Below, piece after piece: positions 1 to 8,816 of a DNA stretch of 64,000 nucleotides. The stretch is taken from the NCBI GenBank assembly GCA_964504335.1, contig CAZDET010000018.1, positions 1-64,000 of the forward strand, written 5' to 3'. This DNA is from CAZDET01 sp964504335. Its GTDB lineage: Bacteria > Bacteroidota > Bacteroidia > Chitinophagales > Saprospiraceae. The first letter of the stretch is position 1, and each line of letters begins with the position of its first letter. The translations under genes and the position numbers were made by a program. The notes under the pieces were generated by a model. The model saw nothing but the letters and a program-made list of their open reading frames with translations, ran no database searches and was not told the origin of the DNA.

Positions 1-206
1 CCCATATTGGAATGATATGCGCAACAGGTGGCTCCTTCGAAGGGAGATCCTGACCCACCATACCGGCATTTCCCCTAGGTTAGGAACAGGCGACCGTCAA
101 CTACTACCAATAAATATAAACAGACGGTATAATGTGAGCAAGCAACCGTGAAAGAAAAACTCGGGAGAAAAACGTTGAGGCGATTATTACTCCTGGACCC
201 AAATAG
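1..206. other. Intergenic left edge, no gene recognised
   Basis: I see no convincing reading frame, RNA gene or terminator in these first 206 bases. They lie downstream of the leftward glycosyltransferase gene, and the feature they belong to is probably outside the window. Confidence 0.5.
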
Positions 207-1505
207 CTATTTAATTATCTCCTCCAAAAAACCGGCAATTTCCCCCACCAACACCGGGTGCGCGTACTGCTCAATGGCATTTTCCTGTGGCGCGGAGAGG
301 GTGCCGGTTCGGTAGCGGGCAAACAAATCTTCCAAAACCGATCGAATGCCCGCGGCATCGTCGTAGGCGCAGGTGAAGCCACTATTGGTGCGGCGGAGAA
401 TTTGCGCTACATCACTCTCTGGCGGCCCCAGCGCCAGAATCGGCCGGCGGGCGGCGAGGTATTCGAAGAGCTTGCCGGGAATACGCCCCTTGGCGTTGGG
501 CTGCTGGTTGAGGAGCAGGAGGAGCACCGGGCTGGTGCGTGTACGGCGCAGTGCTTCCTGGCGGGAGACGCTGCCGACCAGATCGACGTTGGCTTCGATG
601 CCCGCACGCTGGTAGGCCGTTTGTACGGATTGGTCGACTTGCCCGACCAGCTGCAGGCGGAGGGCTTGCTGAAAATGCGGATCGGCATCGGCCAGTTCGC
701 GGAGGATGTGGAAGAGGGTTTCCGGGTTGCGGTCGTAGCCCATGATGCCCAGGTGGGAGAGGGTGAAGCCCTCGGCGATGGGAAGGTCCTGCAAATCGCG
801 GTAGTCGTCGGGATCGTAGCCCCAGGGGATGACCGATACGTTGGTGGCGCCGATGGCTTCGAGGTCTTCCTTCCAGGTCCAACTGACGATGGTGGTTTTA
901 TCGGCGGTTTGCAGGGCTTCGCGTTCGAGGCGGTGGTGCTTGCGGTCGGCCCAGGGGAGGAGGGAGAGTTGTTGGTAGTAGTCGACCTGCGTCCAGGGGT
1001 CCTGGAAGTCGGCGAGCCAGGGGATGCCCGTCATCTTCCGTACCAGCGTAGCGATGCGGGTGTTGGAGTGCGGCGGGCCGTCGGATAGGATGGCGTCTAC
1101 GGGATTTTCCCTCAGGTAGTTCACCAAAAACCGCACGGAAGGCCGAATCCACGACGCGCGCGCATCGGGGATAAAGAAATTGGATCGAATCCAGACCGAC
1201 AGGCGGTGCTTCCAGTTCGAATCCTGAAAGTAGAGTACGTTATTCACATTCTCATCCGCGGCGCGGCCGGTCCATTTTTTGTAGAGGGCGTAGGGCTCCC
1301 AAATGGGTTGTTTCAAAATGGTGATGCCCTCCGGAATGTCCTGGTCGTTGCTGTGATCGATAGTGGGGTAGTGGGCGTTTTCGGCGGTGTACACGATCGG
1401 CTCCCACCCGTGCTGGCGCAGGTATTTGGCGATCTTCAGGCAGCGCAGCACGCCGATGCCGCCGGAGGGGGGCCAGTAGTAGGTGATGATGAGGACTTTT
1501 TTCAA
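207..1505 (-). CDS. Glycosyltransferase, GT-B fold (family 4/1-like)
   Basis: A 432-residue cytoplasmic glycosyltransferase. The N-terminus has the usual first strand and glycine-rich loop (YYWPPSGGIGVLRCLKIAKY), typical of GT4-type enzymes that transfer a sugar from a nucleotide donor to a lipid or glycan acceptor. The C-terminal half carries the donor-binding region with PGKLFEYLAARRPILAL near residues 345-361, the acidic E being the expected donor-ribose contact. It is the last gene of a leftward run gpsA - YfhO-like - GT, about 57 bases after the YfhO-like gene. The pairing with a YfhO-type membrane protein suggests surface glycan or glycolipid assembly. That role is inference; substrate and linkage cannot be read from the sequence. 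Confidence 0.85.
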   Translation of the reverse strand: MKKVLIITYYWPPSGGIGVLRCLKIAKYLRQHGWEPIVYTAENAHYPTIDHSNDQDIPEGITILKQPIWEPYALYKKWTGRAADENVNNVLYFQDSNWKHRLSVWIRSNFFIPDARASWIRPSVRFLVNYLRENPVDAILSDGPPHSNTRIATLVRKMTGIPWLADFQDPWTQVDYYQQLSLLPWADRKHHRLEREALQTADKTTIVSWTWKEDLEAIGATNVSVIPWGYDPDDYRDLQDLPIAEGFTLSHLGIMGYDRNPETLFHILRELADADPHFQQALRLQLVGQVDQSVQTAYQRAGIEANVDLVGSVSRQEALRRTRTSPVLLLLLNQQPNAKGRIPGKLFEYLAARRPILALGPPESDVAQILRRTNSGFTCAYDDAAGIRSVLEDLFARYRTGTLSAPQENAIEQYAHPVLVGEIAGFLEEIIK

Positions 1506-1522
1506 AGGAGTACTTTAGTCTT

Positions 1523-1562
1523 TTAGTACATCAGAAAATCAGAACATCAAAACGTTAGCATA
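1523..1562. repeat. Short intergenic repeat, TTAGCACATCA-like family
   Basis: The tract TTAGTACATCAGAAAATCAG and the following ...ACATCAAAACGTTAGCATATCA consist of imperfect copies of a roughly 10-12 base unit (TTAGNACATCA). The same kind of tract occurs at about 7570-7606 and 23776-23848, always between genes. Confidence 0.45.
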
Positions 1563-4106
1563 TCATTTTTTCTTCTTCTTTCTATTTTGGCCCTTTCCCG
1601 TTGGTGCTTTCTTCTTGGCGGGTGTTGGTTCGGTTTTGGCTGGTGCCGGCTCTGCCGGGACGGGTACTGTCGGTTTATTGCTGTAGAGTTGCCAGGCGAT
1701 GAAGCCGAGCAGGGCCAGGATCAGCAGGGAGCTGGAGATCAGGCTGATGGTGACGCCGGCGCGGTAGGTGGCCGGGGCAAATTCGAATCGAATGGTGTGC
1801 TGGCCGGCAGGCACGCGCAGGGCGCGCAGCGCATAGTTGGCGCGGATATGGTCGACGGGCTCGTCGTCGATGTAGGCTTGCCAGCCTTTGTCGGGGCCGT
1901 ACCAAATTTCGCTGAAGACGACGAGCTGCTCGGCGTTGGAATTAAAGGAATAGATCAGATTGTTAGGCTCGTAGCTCGTCAGGTCGATGGTGCCGTTGCC
2001 GGTGGGGGAGAGGCCGTCGAGATAGTCCGAAAACTCCTCGTGGACGATGGCGACATCTTTCAAGTTTGGGCGGTTGAGGGCGTCGATTTCGGCATTGGCG
2101 TCGGGGACCGGGATGATCGCATTGACCACCCAGGCGTTGCCGTAGGCGGCGGGGTTTTGCTGCGCTACGGCCGGTCCGGGCTGGCCCGGTTGATTGGATT
2201 GGCCCGGCTGAATGATGTATTTCGTATTGAGCATGTTGAGCACCGCCTGATTGAATTGGCTGAGGTGGCGGTCGATCAAATCTTGGTAGCGCTGCAATTT
2301 GGCGGCGTGGTAGCCTCCGATGGTCTTGTGGAAGTAGGAGGGCTGGCTCGATTGGAAGGTGCTGACGGTGAGGTCGAGCACGCGGTAGTTGAGATCGGGG
2401 TCTTGCAGGATTTGCTCGTCTACCTGGCGGGGTTGAAACTTGGCTTCGTAGGCCCGCTTGGGTTCGAAGTCGTCGCTGTTGACGTAGCGCTGGTCAATGA
2501 CCCATAAATCTCCGATTGTTATTAAGGCCAATCCGGCGGCCAGGAAGGGCAGCTTGATCGTTTCTCGCAGGTATAAGTACAGTAGCCCCGAACACAGCCC
2601 CACGATGAAGAGGCTGCGCCAGGCATCGCCCGACATCAGGGCCTTGCGATCTTTAATAAGCGCCTCCTGGCCGAGGCTTTGGGCGTACTGCGCATCGCCG
2701 GGGCTGGTGAAATCGTAAAACGACGGCCCGAGCAGGGCGTAAAACAACGCCATGGCGGCCGCAATGCCGGCACTGATTTTCAGGGCGTTGGCGGCCTTGG
2801 CTTTATCCGCCTTCCCGCTCGCGATTTGATGCAGGCCCAGCAATCCCAGCAGGGGCATCAAAAACGAGGTGATGGCCATGATGGAGTTGGGCGTCCGGAA
2901 TTTGCTGTAAAGTGGTACGACCTCGAAGAAGAAGCGGTTGAAGGCCTCCAGGTTTTTGCCCATCGACAGCAGGATGGTCAGCAGGGTGCCGAAGGCTAGC
3001 CACCATTTGACAGGGCCTTTGACTAGGAAGAGTCCGAGGAGGAAAAAGAATACGATGGCCGCACCCATGTAGGTGGGCCCACTGGTGAAGGGGAGCGCAC
3101 CCCAGTAGAGCGGTCCGGAAAAATCCGCCGGTACGTTGTAGCCTTTGGCCCGGAGGCTTTTATAGGTGGCCGATTCCTGGTCGAGGGGCTCGGCGCTACT
3201 GCCGCCCGCCACGCCGGGGATGTAGAGGGAAACGAGATCGATGACGCCGTTGCTCCACTGCATGGCGTAATCCCAGGCGAGGCCTTCGGTCTCGCTGCTG
3301 CTCTGGGGCTCGGCGGTGGCTTCGCTCGTGAGAATGGGCTGCCCGCGCATCGTATCCTCGGCGTATTCGTAGGTGACCAGCAGGTTGGAGGCCGTGGCCC
3401 CCACGGCCAATAGGGCACCGATGATGAGTGCCGCGGAGGCTTTCGCAAATTCGAGGAAAGCGCCCCGGCGGGCGTCGAATATCAACTGGGCGATGCCGAA
3501 GATGAGGATGGTCAGCCCCAGGTAGTAGGTCATCTGCACGTGGTTGGCCGTGATGTTGAGCCCCAGGCCGAGGCCGAAGAGAAGTCCGCCGAGCAGGTAT
3601 TTTTGCCGAAAGGCCAGGATGAGGCCCGCGCCGATGAGCGGGAAGTAGGAAACGGCCTTGAGCTTGGTCAGGTGGCCGGCTTCAAATAGGATCACGCTAT
3701 TGGTGGTAAACCCAAACCCGAGCGCCCCGACGATGGCTAGCCACGGATGGACGCCCAGGAGCACCAGGAGGATGTAAAAGCCGATCATGGCTACCAGAAA
3801 CTGCCCGATGGGTGGCTGGATGCCGAGCCGGACGATCTGATCGAGCCGGTAGAGGAGGTTGCCGTCCTGCACGGTGCGGATCTGGTAGGTGGGCATGCCG
3901 CCGAACATGGCGTTGGTCCACAGTGTCTGCTCGCCGGTTTCTTCTTCAAAACTCCGCAACTCCTGCGACATTCCGTAGTAGGAAGTCAGGTCGCCCTGAT
4001 CTACCACCTTGCCTTCTATTTGGGGGAGGAAGTAAATGGCGGAAACCGCCAAAAACAGCAGTACGGCGGTCAGGTGGGGCAAAATGTCCTTCAAGTTGAT
4101 GTTCAT
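1563..4106 (-). CDS. YfhO-family multi-membrane-span protein
   Basis: An 847-residue polytopic inner-membrane protein. After a short N-terminus the first membrane segment is HLTAVLLFLAVSAIYFLPQI. It is followed by an extracytoplasmic loop containing LTSYYGMSQELRSFEEETGE and about a dozen further hydrophobic segments up to about residue 545. A soluble domain of roughly 220 residues (about 550-770) precedes one last membrane helix and a Lys/Pro-rich tail ending in a poly-lysine run. This architecture matches the YfhO family, C-type glycosyltransferase-like proteins; characterised Firmicutes members glycosylate cell-envelope polymers. The start lies 9 bases after the gpsA stop and a glycosyltransferase follows. 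A role in lipid-linked sugar transfer is inference. The basic tail is unusual but looks like a normal end, without a frameshift. Confidence 0.8.
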   Translation of the reverse strand: MNINLKDILPHLTAVLLFLAVSAIYFLPQIEGKVVDQGDLTSYYGMSQELRSFEEETGEQTLWTNAMFGGMPTYQIRTVQDGNLLYRLDQIVRLGIQPPIGQFLVAMIGFYILLVLLGVHPWLAIVGALGFGFTTNSVILFEAGHLTKLKAVSYFPLIGAGLILAFRQKYLLGGLLFGLGLGLNITANHVQMTYYLGLTILIFGIAQLIFDARRGAFLEFAKASAALIIGALLAVGATASNLLVTYEYAEDTMRGQPILTSEATAEPQSSSETEGLAWDYAMQWSNGVIDLVSLYIPGVAGGSSAEPLDQESATYKSLRAKGYNVPADFSGPLYWGALPFTSGPTYMGAAIVFFFLLGLFLVKGPVKWWLAFGTLLTILLSMGKNLEAFNRFFFEVVPLYSKFRTPNSIMAITSFLMPLLGLLGLHQIASGKADKAKAANALKISAGIAAAMALFYALLGPSFYDFTSPGDAQYAQSLGQEALIKDRKALMSGDAWRSLFIVGLCSGLLYLYLRETIKLPFLAAGLALITIGDLWVIDQRYVNSDDFEPKRAYEAKFQPRQVDEQILQDPDLNYRVLDLTVSTFQSSQPSYFHKTIGGYHAAKLQRYQDLIDRHLSQFNQAVLNMLNTKYIIQPGQSNQPGQPGPAVAQQNPAAYGNAWVVNAIIPVPDANAEIDALNRPNLKDVAIVHEEFSDYLDGLSPTGNGTIDLTSYEPNNLIYSFNSNAEQLVVFSEIWYGPDKGWQAYIDDEPVDHIRANYALRALRVPAGQHTIRFEFAPATYRAGVTISLISSSLLILALLGFIAWQLYSNKPTVPVPAEPAPAKTEPTPAKKKAPTGKGQNRKKKKK

Positions 4107-4115
4107 AATCGTGGC

Positions 4116-5165
4116 TTAGATAAAATCGACATCGACGTCCCCGGGGATTGACATCACGTATTCCAGGGCTGACTCAATCGAAGTTCCTTCAAAAACAACG
4201 CGGTACAGCGATTCGGTAATCGGTGTATGCAAGTGATAGTACCGCGATAAGTAGCGGGATATTTGCAGGGTTTTGACGCCTTCGGCCAGCTCGTGCGAGG
4301 AGGCTTTAATTTCCTCAAACGACTGGCCCTGCCCGAGGCGGAATCCAAAGGTATAATTCCGGCTCTTTTTACTGGTAGCCGTGGCGATTAAATCTCCGAT
4401 GCCCGCCGTGCCAAAAAACGCTTTAGTATCGCTGCCCATTGCCCGTCCGAGGTTGACCATCTCACCGAACCCTCTGGTAATCAGCATTGCCTGAATGTTT
4501 TTGCCCAGGCCGTGCCCTTTGAGCATGCCCGAGCCGAGGGCAATGACGTTTTTCAGGGCCCCCGCCAGCTCGGCACCCAGCAAATCGTGGGAACCGAAGA
4601 CATAAAATTGTTTTGACTTCAGCACCTCCTGGCCGCGTCGGATGACTTCGTCGAATTTACTGGCAATCAGGGTGGCGGTGGGTTGGCCTTCCAAAATTTC
4701 CGGAGCGAGGTTGGGACCGGATAAGCACCCGACTCGCACGGCTACACTTTCGGTCTGGATGACTTCGCTCATCGTTTGCACGTTGGCGCGGGTGATGCCT
4801 TCCTTTTCAATGTTTGCTTCGTCGATTCCGAGGAGGTCAAAGCCTTTCGTGCCGTGAATCAGCAGGTGGTAGGGATGCAGATAGGGCGACAGAGCCTGCA
4901 TCATGGCCCGGAAACTGTTGGAAGGCACGATTGGGATCAGGAGCCGGCAGCGGCCGGCGATTTCTTCCAGGTCGTTGGTAGCGTGCACATTTTCCTGCAT
5001 CCGAACGCCGTACCGGTTGCGGTTGGCATTGATATCGGCCACGTCTTCCGGATTGCGCGCGTATATGAGCACATTCGTGTTCCTGGAAAGCAGGTTGGCA
5101 ATGGCCGTTCCAAAAGAACCGGCACCGATCACTCCGACGGGGGAGCCTTCCGCTTGGTTAGGCAT
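4116..5165 (-). CDS. gpsA: NAD(P)H-dependent glycerol-3-phosphate dehydrogenase
   Basis: A 349-residue GpsA, which reduces dihydroxyacetone phosphate to sn-glycerol-3-phosphate for phospholipid synthesis in the cytoplasm. The N-terminal Rossmann loop GVIGAGSFGTAIANLLSRN is intact. So are the catalytic-domain signatures LAGALKNVIALGSGMLKG (with the catalytic lysine) and FFGTAGIGDLIATATSKKSRNY. I place the start at the ATG preceding PNQAEGSPVG (5165). An upstream ATG in frame at 5288 would add about 41 residues that do not resemble the family, and the chosen length agrees with the usual 330-350. It is first in the leftward run with the YfhO-like gene (9-base gap). Confidence 0.95.
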   Translation of the reverse strand: MPNQAEGSPVGVIGAGSFGTAIANLLSRNTNVLIYARNPEDVADINANRNRYGVRMQENVHATNDLEEIAGRCRLLIPIVPSNSFRAMMQALSPYLHPYHLLIHGTKGFDLLGIDEANIEKEGITRANVQTMSEVIQTESVAVRVGCLSGPNLAPEILEGQPTATLIASKFDEVIRRGQEVLKSKQFYVFGSHDLLGAELAGALKNVIALGSGMLKGHGLGKNIQAMLITRGFGEMVNLGRAMGSDTKAFFGTAGIGDLIATATSKKSRNYTFGFRLGQGQSFEEIKASSHELAEGVKTLQISRYLSRYYHLHTPITESLYRVVFEGTSIESALEYVMSIPGDVDVDFI

Positions 5166-5308
5166 ATTCAGTGGTAGAAAATCCGAACGCGGTAAAGGTA
5201 ATGGTTTTAGGAGAACCTGATAAAATTGGTTCCTTTGAGGTAGGAAGTAAGGTAGCCTTATGTGATATGCAGTACCTTGTATAACCATTATTCACTTAAA
5301 TAATACAT

Positions 5309-6412
5309 ATGCATCATTTTACCCGATTCATTTATTTCCTGGCCCTGGGCGCGATCACTATGCCTGTAGCAACCGCTCAGATTACCGTGACGGAGGCTGA
5401 TTTTACAGCCGTGTACACCCTAGGGGCCAATCTGACGCAAACGAGTAATCTGGATTCCGACTCGTACGACATTGGTAGCGAAGGAGGCGGCAATGTGTGG
5501 AATTTTGCCTCTGCTACCTTCACCGACACGGTGACCTTCGACATTCAAACGCCCGGCGATACACCCTCCGGGAGTTCCTTTCCGGCAGCCAACCGCGCCT
5601 TTACGTTCACCGTCCGGGAATTCGTAGAAGACATCAATGATACACTTGATGCTCAGGTTGCTTCCTATCTGGCTATCGATGCCAATCAGCTTGCACTGGT
5701 CGGATCGATACTCGAGAGTGAAGTCATGGGCATCTCCGGTCAGTTTATCACTTTGTACGATCCACCGGCGGTCCAATTTCCCTTTCCGATGACCCTGGGC
5801 ACCACGGCGAGTAGCAGCGGTGATCTCACCTCGACCTCTACGATAGCGGGCGTGCCCATTGAGACCACCGAGGAAACTTACGAAGTAAGCCTGGAGGCAG
5901 ATGCTTTCGGTACGATTCAGTTTCCCGATGGCAGCACCGAAGACGGCCTGCGAATGATTGCAGTGGAGGAGTCGGTAGACGACAATATGGATACTACCCT
6001 CAGTATTACGTATACCTTTCTCGCCAAGAGTGGGAAATTTTTGGTGCTCGATTCGGATGATGAGACGGTGGTGACTTCGGGCAGTGTGCCGGGTACTCTG
6101 ACATTCCTGACTGCCGGCACCGTCAGCAATACCCTCGACCGCGCCCTGCGGGCCGGTGCTCAGATCGATTGGCTGGGGCCCAATCCGGTAAACACCCGGG
6201 CGGAACTCGCCTTCCAGCTCGACCAGGGCGGCATTGTAACTATTGCGTTATTCGACGCTTCCGGCAAGCAGCTGCAAACGGTGCTGAATCAGCGACTTCA
6301 AGCTGGTAACCACCAGTTGCCCTTCAGTATGGCGGGCTGGCCAAGTGGGGTGTACCAGCTGGTGCTGGAAACGGAAAACGGGCGCATCAGTCGGCCGATT
6401 GTCAAGCAATAG
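5309..6412 (+). CDS. Secreted T9SS cargo protein, function unknown
   Basis: A 367-residue exported protein. The N-terminal signal peptide is HHFTRFIYFLALGAITMPVATAQ, cut after the AQ. The body is Thr/Asp/Ser-rich and beta-strand-like with no catalytic motif I recognise. The last 80 or so residues form a T9SS type A sorting domain: WLGPNPVNTRAELAFQLDQG, then IALFDASGKQL and a terminal strand ending in RPIVKQ. That is known to direct cargo across the outer membrane and to the cell surface. An alpha/beta hydrolase follows after 42 bases and may be cotranscribed. Confidence 0.8.
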   Translation: MHHFTRFIYFLALGAITMPVATAQITVTEADFTAVYTLGANLTQTSNLDSDSYDIGSEGGGNVWNFASATFTDTVTFDIQTPGDTPSGSSFPAANRAFTFTVREFVEDINDTLDAQVASYLAIDANQLALVGSILESEVMGISGQFITLYDPPAVQFPFPMTLGTTASSSGDLTSTSTIAGVPIETTEETYEVSLEADAFGTIQFPDGSTEDGLRMIAVEESVDDNMDTTLSITYTFLAKSGKFLVLDSDDETVVTSGSVPGTLTFLTAGTVSNTLDRALRAGAQIDWLGPNPVNTRAELAFQLDQGGIVTIALFDASGKQLQTVLNQRLQAGNHQLPFSMAGWPSGVYQLVLETENGRISRPIVKQ

Positions 6413-6454
6413 CCCCTTGGGCAAACCGAAAGGCGATCCGGCTGTTGTGCCTCC

Positions 6455-7408
6455 ATGCGCTACTTTCTGATCGTTTCTTTGGTCTTATTTCTTTCAAAGA
6501 CCGCCACTGCATCGGTGTATCCGCACGATTCGGTGGCGGTCTTTGATTTTTACGATTCGGAGGAAGGTTTTTTTCTGTTCGAGCCCCGTGCTCCGCGCCC
6601 CGAGACCGCGCCAGTAGTCTTTTTTCTTCACGGATACGGCGCCATCAACCCCTCTATTTACGGCGGTTGGATCGAGCACCTCGTGCGCCAGGGGTATACG
6701 GTCGTGTATCCGCGCTACCAGCGCAATATATTCCTTCCGCGCACTCCCGCTTTTCCGACAAATGCGGCCTCGGCCCTTTTACGGGCACGCGAAGTGCTCT
6801 GCGGAGGCGAGGATCACATCCTTCCCCAAACGGATAATTGGGTATTTGTGGGGCATAGCTACGGCGGAGTGATTGCACCACACATGGCTGTGCGGGCAGA
6901 CGAGTTGGGAGTGCCCGAACCGGCGGGTATGCTATTGGTTGCTCCCGGTTCCGGGCCGTTTACGGGGGCGGTATTGGATTCCTACGCCGGCCTTCCCTCC
7001 GGAATGCCGTTGCTGATGATTGCACACGCGGATGACTGGGTAGTCGGTACCGCCCTGGCCGACCGCTTGTATGCGGAGGCTCCGTTTACGCGCCCGCGCT
7101 ACCTCCTGGTGCAGGAAGAGCGCGCTTGCGGTGGCGAGCAACTTACAGCTACTCATTTCGAGGCCTACGCGCCGACGGATCAATTCGACAATGGCTACTA
7201 CAACGTCACTTACTACCGCGCTCTGCAAAAAGGCAATGTGGATCGCACCGATTTCGGTTTGCTGTGGCCGCTGCTGGATGGCTTGCTTTCGAAAGTTTAT
7301 TTTCCCGGAGTGGGGTCCATCCCCTGGGACGGATCGGAAGAGGCATTGCAGTGGCAACTGGATGGTTACTGCGAGGAAGTGGCTTTTGAGGTCCGCGTGG
7401 CAGGATAA
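6455..7408 (+). CDS. Exported alpha/beta hydrolase
   Basis: A 317-residue alpha/beta-hydrolase-fold protein with a signal peptide (YFLIVSLVLFLSKTATAS), so it probably acts in the periplasm or outside. The oxyanion region FFLHGYGAINPSIYGGW and the nucleophile elbow GHSYGG (about residue 135-140) are intact. MLIAHADDWVVG supplies the likely acid, and a histidine in TATHFEAYAP is the best candidate for the third triad member. This could be an esterase, lipase or acylaminoacyl-type hydrolase; the substrate is not evident. It lies 42 bases after the T9SS cargo gene. Its stop codon overlaps the terminator of the opposite-strand sRNA candidate. Confidence 0.8.
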   Translation: MRYFLIVSLVLFLSKTATASVYPHDSVAVFDFYDSEEGFFLFEPRAPRPETAPVVFFLHGYGAINPSIYGGWIEHLVRQGYTVVYPRYQRNIFLPRTPAFPTNAASALLRAREVLCGGEDHILPQTDNWVFVGHSYGGVIAPHMAVRADELGVPEPAGMLLVAPGSGPFTGAVLDSYAGLPSGMPLLMIAHADDWVVGTALADRLYAEAPFTRPRYLLVQEERACGGEQLTATHFEAYAPTDQFDNGYYNVTYYRALQKGNVDRTDFGLLWPLLDGLLSKVYFPGVGSIPWDGSEEALQWQLDGYCEEVAFEVRVAG

Positions 7409-7437
7409 AAAAAGTCCCCCGCCGTCTGGCAGAGGAC
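7407..7437 (-). terminator. Intrinsic terminator of the minus-strand sRNA candidate
   Basis: On the minus strand bases 7437-7414 form a 10-bp stem (four of the pairs G-U or U-G) with a 4-base AGAC loop, followed by T7 (7413-7407). Read on the plus strand, two stem pairs become C-A mismatches and there is no T-run after it. The orientation is therefore clearly leftward. Confidence 0.75.
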
Positions 7438-7499
7438 CGAAACTATGAACAAACACTCACCCAATTTATCTTAACGATTACTCGTGTATTGCATCGTTG
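7407..7499 (-). ncRNA. Candidate small RNA antisense to the intergenic gap
   Basis: Read on the minus strand, this stretch starts about 7 bases after a perfect TAnnTTTG box. It then forms an AACGAT/ATCGTT hairpin (about 7489-7494 with 7470-7475), continues with about 35 unpaired bases, and ends in a strong GC-rich hairpin plus seven U. Length would be about 93 nt. No reading frame of note lies inside. It sits between two rightward genes, so no minus-strand coding gene explains the terminator. I do not recognise the RNA family. Confidence 0.5.
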
Positions 7500-7505
7500 A
7501 CAATT

Positions 7506-7513
7506 CAAAGGTA
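7506..7513 (-). promoter_or_regulatory. -7 box TACCTTTG for the sRNA candidate
   Basis: The minus-strand sequence TACCTTTG matches the Bacteroidota -7 consensus TAnnTTTG exactly. No clear -33 TTG is present at the usual 19-21 base spacing, which lowers confidence. Confidence 0.45.
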
Positions 7514-7569
7514 AGATGATGCCTGGTCGGGGGAGGGGAAGTTTTTGGATTTTTGTGACAGGGTTTGTG

Positions 7570-7606
7570 GATGTGCTGATGCTGTGATATTTTGATGTGC
7601 TGATGA
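7570..7606. repeat. Short intergenic repeat, GATGTGCTGAT family
   Basis: GATGTGCTGATGCTGTGATA and GATGTGCTGATGAATCC are two imperfect copies about 25 bases apart. They are the reverse complement of the TTAGCACATCA-like unit seen at 1523-1562 and 23776-23848. Confidence 0.5.
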
Positions 7607-7653
7607 ATCCCAGGGCATTTCGCTCGCGAATTGTAAAAGTGGTTAAGATTGAA

Positions 7654-7685
7654 TTGCCGAATATTATTTGGAATAATTACATTTG
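7654..7685 (+). promoter_or_regulatory. Promoter of the pnt operon
   Basis: A TTG at 7654-7656, a 21-base spacer and TACATTTG at 7678-7685 fit the Bacteroidota -33/-7 pattern. The predicted transcription start is about 11 bases before the pntAA ATG, giving a very short leader. Confidence 0.6.
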
Positions 7686-7702
7686 GACCCAAACAATAGT
7701 CT

Positions 7703-8809
7703 ATGGTCATTGGGGTTTTGAAGGAGCCGAATATTAAGCGAGTGGCGCTAACGCCGGCACTCGTAAAGAAGCTCATCGATCTGGGAGCTGCGGTCCACAT
7801 AGAATCGGGAGCTGGGGCGGATGCCTTTTTTCCGGACGCCAGCTACGAAGAGGTAGGTGCGACGATCAGTACTGCTTCCGGCATCCTGGGGGCGGTAGAT
7901 CTACTGATTAGCGTAGAGCCCTTACCCTTGGAGCAATACGATGCATTGAGCCCTGGTACGAACGTCTTGTCGGCCTTTCAGCCGTACAACGACCCGGAAA
8001 TTACCAAGGCACTCGAGCAGCGGCAGCTGACGGCCTTCAGTCTGGATATGGTGCCCCGCAGCACCCGCGCGCAGCGGATGGACCTGCTGTCGTCGATGGC
8101 CAACGTAGCGGGCTACCGGTCGGTATTATCGGCGGCTCAGCACTTGCCCCGCTTTTTTCCAATGATGATTACGGCAGCCGGCAGCATTCGGCCCGCCAAG
8201 GTGCTCGTACTGGGTGCCGGGGTAGCCGGGTTGCAGGCCATTGCCACTGCCCGCCGACTCGGGGCCATGGTGGAAGCATCCGACGTGCGGCAAGCTGCGA
8301 AAGAGGAAGTGCTTAGCCTCGGTGCGAAGTTCGTCGAAGTGGAAGGAGCAGTAGAGGATACCGGGGCAGGCGGCTACGCGGTGGAGCAATCGGAAGACTA
8401 CCTGGAGCGCCAGCGGGCAGAGGTACAACGCCGGGCGGCCGATGCGGACGTGGTCATCACTACGGCACAGGTGCGCGGCCGCAAGGCTCCGCTCTTGCTA
8501 CCTGCCGCTACGGTGGAACAGATGCGTGCGGGGTCGGTGGTGGTCGATTTGGCATCCTCTACCGGCGGTAATTGCGAGTTGAGCCAGGATAGCCAGATCG
8601 TACAACAGCACGGAGTGACCATTATCGGTAATTCGGCCTTGGCCGATACCATGCCGCAAGACGCCAGTACGCTGTTTGCCAATAATGCTTTTCACTTTTG
8701 CCAACTCATCATCAAAGACGGAGCGCTGCATCTTCCCCTCGAAGACGATATTGTGGAGGCGGCTTTAATCACCCCCGCCCCGGCAACCGTTCCGAATTCT
8801 GAGAATTGA
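7703..8809 (+). CDS. pntAA: NAD(P) transhydrogenase subunit alpha, part 1
   Basis: A 368-residue soluble NAD(H)-binding domain (dI) of proton-translocating transhydrogenase, related to alanine dehydrogenase. Seen: the N-terminal ALTPALVKKLIDLGA, the conserved RSTRAQRMDLLSSMANVAGY near residues 115-135, and the nucleotide loop GAGVAGLQAIATARRLGA. The mobile-loop region and GNSALADTMPQDAST near the C-terminus are also present. The complex couples hydride transfer from NADH to NADP+ with inward proton flow. It is split from the membrane part, as in many bacteria with a three-gene arrangement. The next gene starts 7 bases after its stop. Confidence 0.93.
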   Translation: MVIGVLKEPNIKRVALTPALVKKLIDLGAAVHIESGAGADAFFPDASYEEVGATISTASGILGAVDLLISVEPLPLEQYDALSPGTNVLSAFQPYNDPEITKALEQRQLTAFSLDMVPRSTRAQRMDLLSSMANVAGYRSVLSAAQHLPRFFPMMITAAGSIRPAKVLVLGAGVAGLQAIATARRLGAMVEASDVRQAAKEEVLSLGAKFVEVEGAVEDTGAGGYAVEQSEDYLERQRAEVQRRAADADVVITTAQVRGRKAPLLLPAATVEQMRAGSVVVDLASSTGGNCELSQDSQIVQQHGVTIIGNSALADTMPQDASTLFANNAFHFCQLIIKDGALHLPLEDDIVEAALITPAPATVPNSEN

Positions 8810-8816
8810 AGTCACT

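Noticed and set aside
258..1088. 276-residue rightward reading frame
   Set aside because: It overlaps the glycosyltransferase gene on the other strand, has no family signature, and its composition (Val/Gly/Ala-rich) is what a mirror frame of a high-GC gene gives.
1587..2507. 306-residue rightward reading frame
   Set aside because: Antisense to the YfhO-type gene, which has clear membrane helices. No domain.
7409..7440. Terminator of the hydrolase gene on the plus strand
   Set aside because: Read rightward, two stem pairs become C-A mismatches and no T-run follows. The structure fits only the leftward strand.
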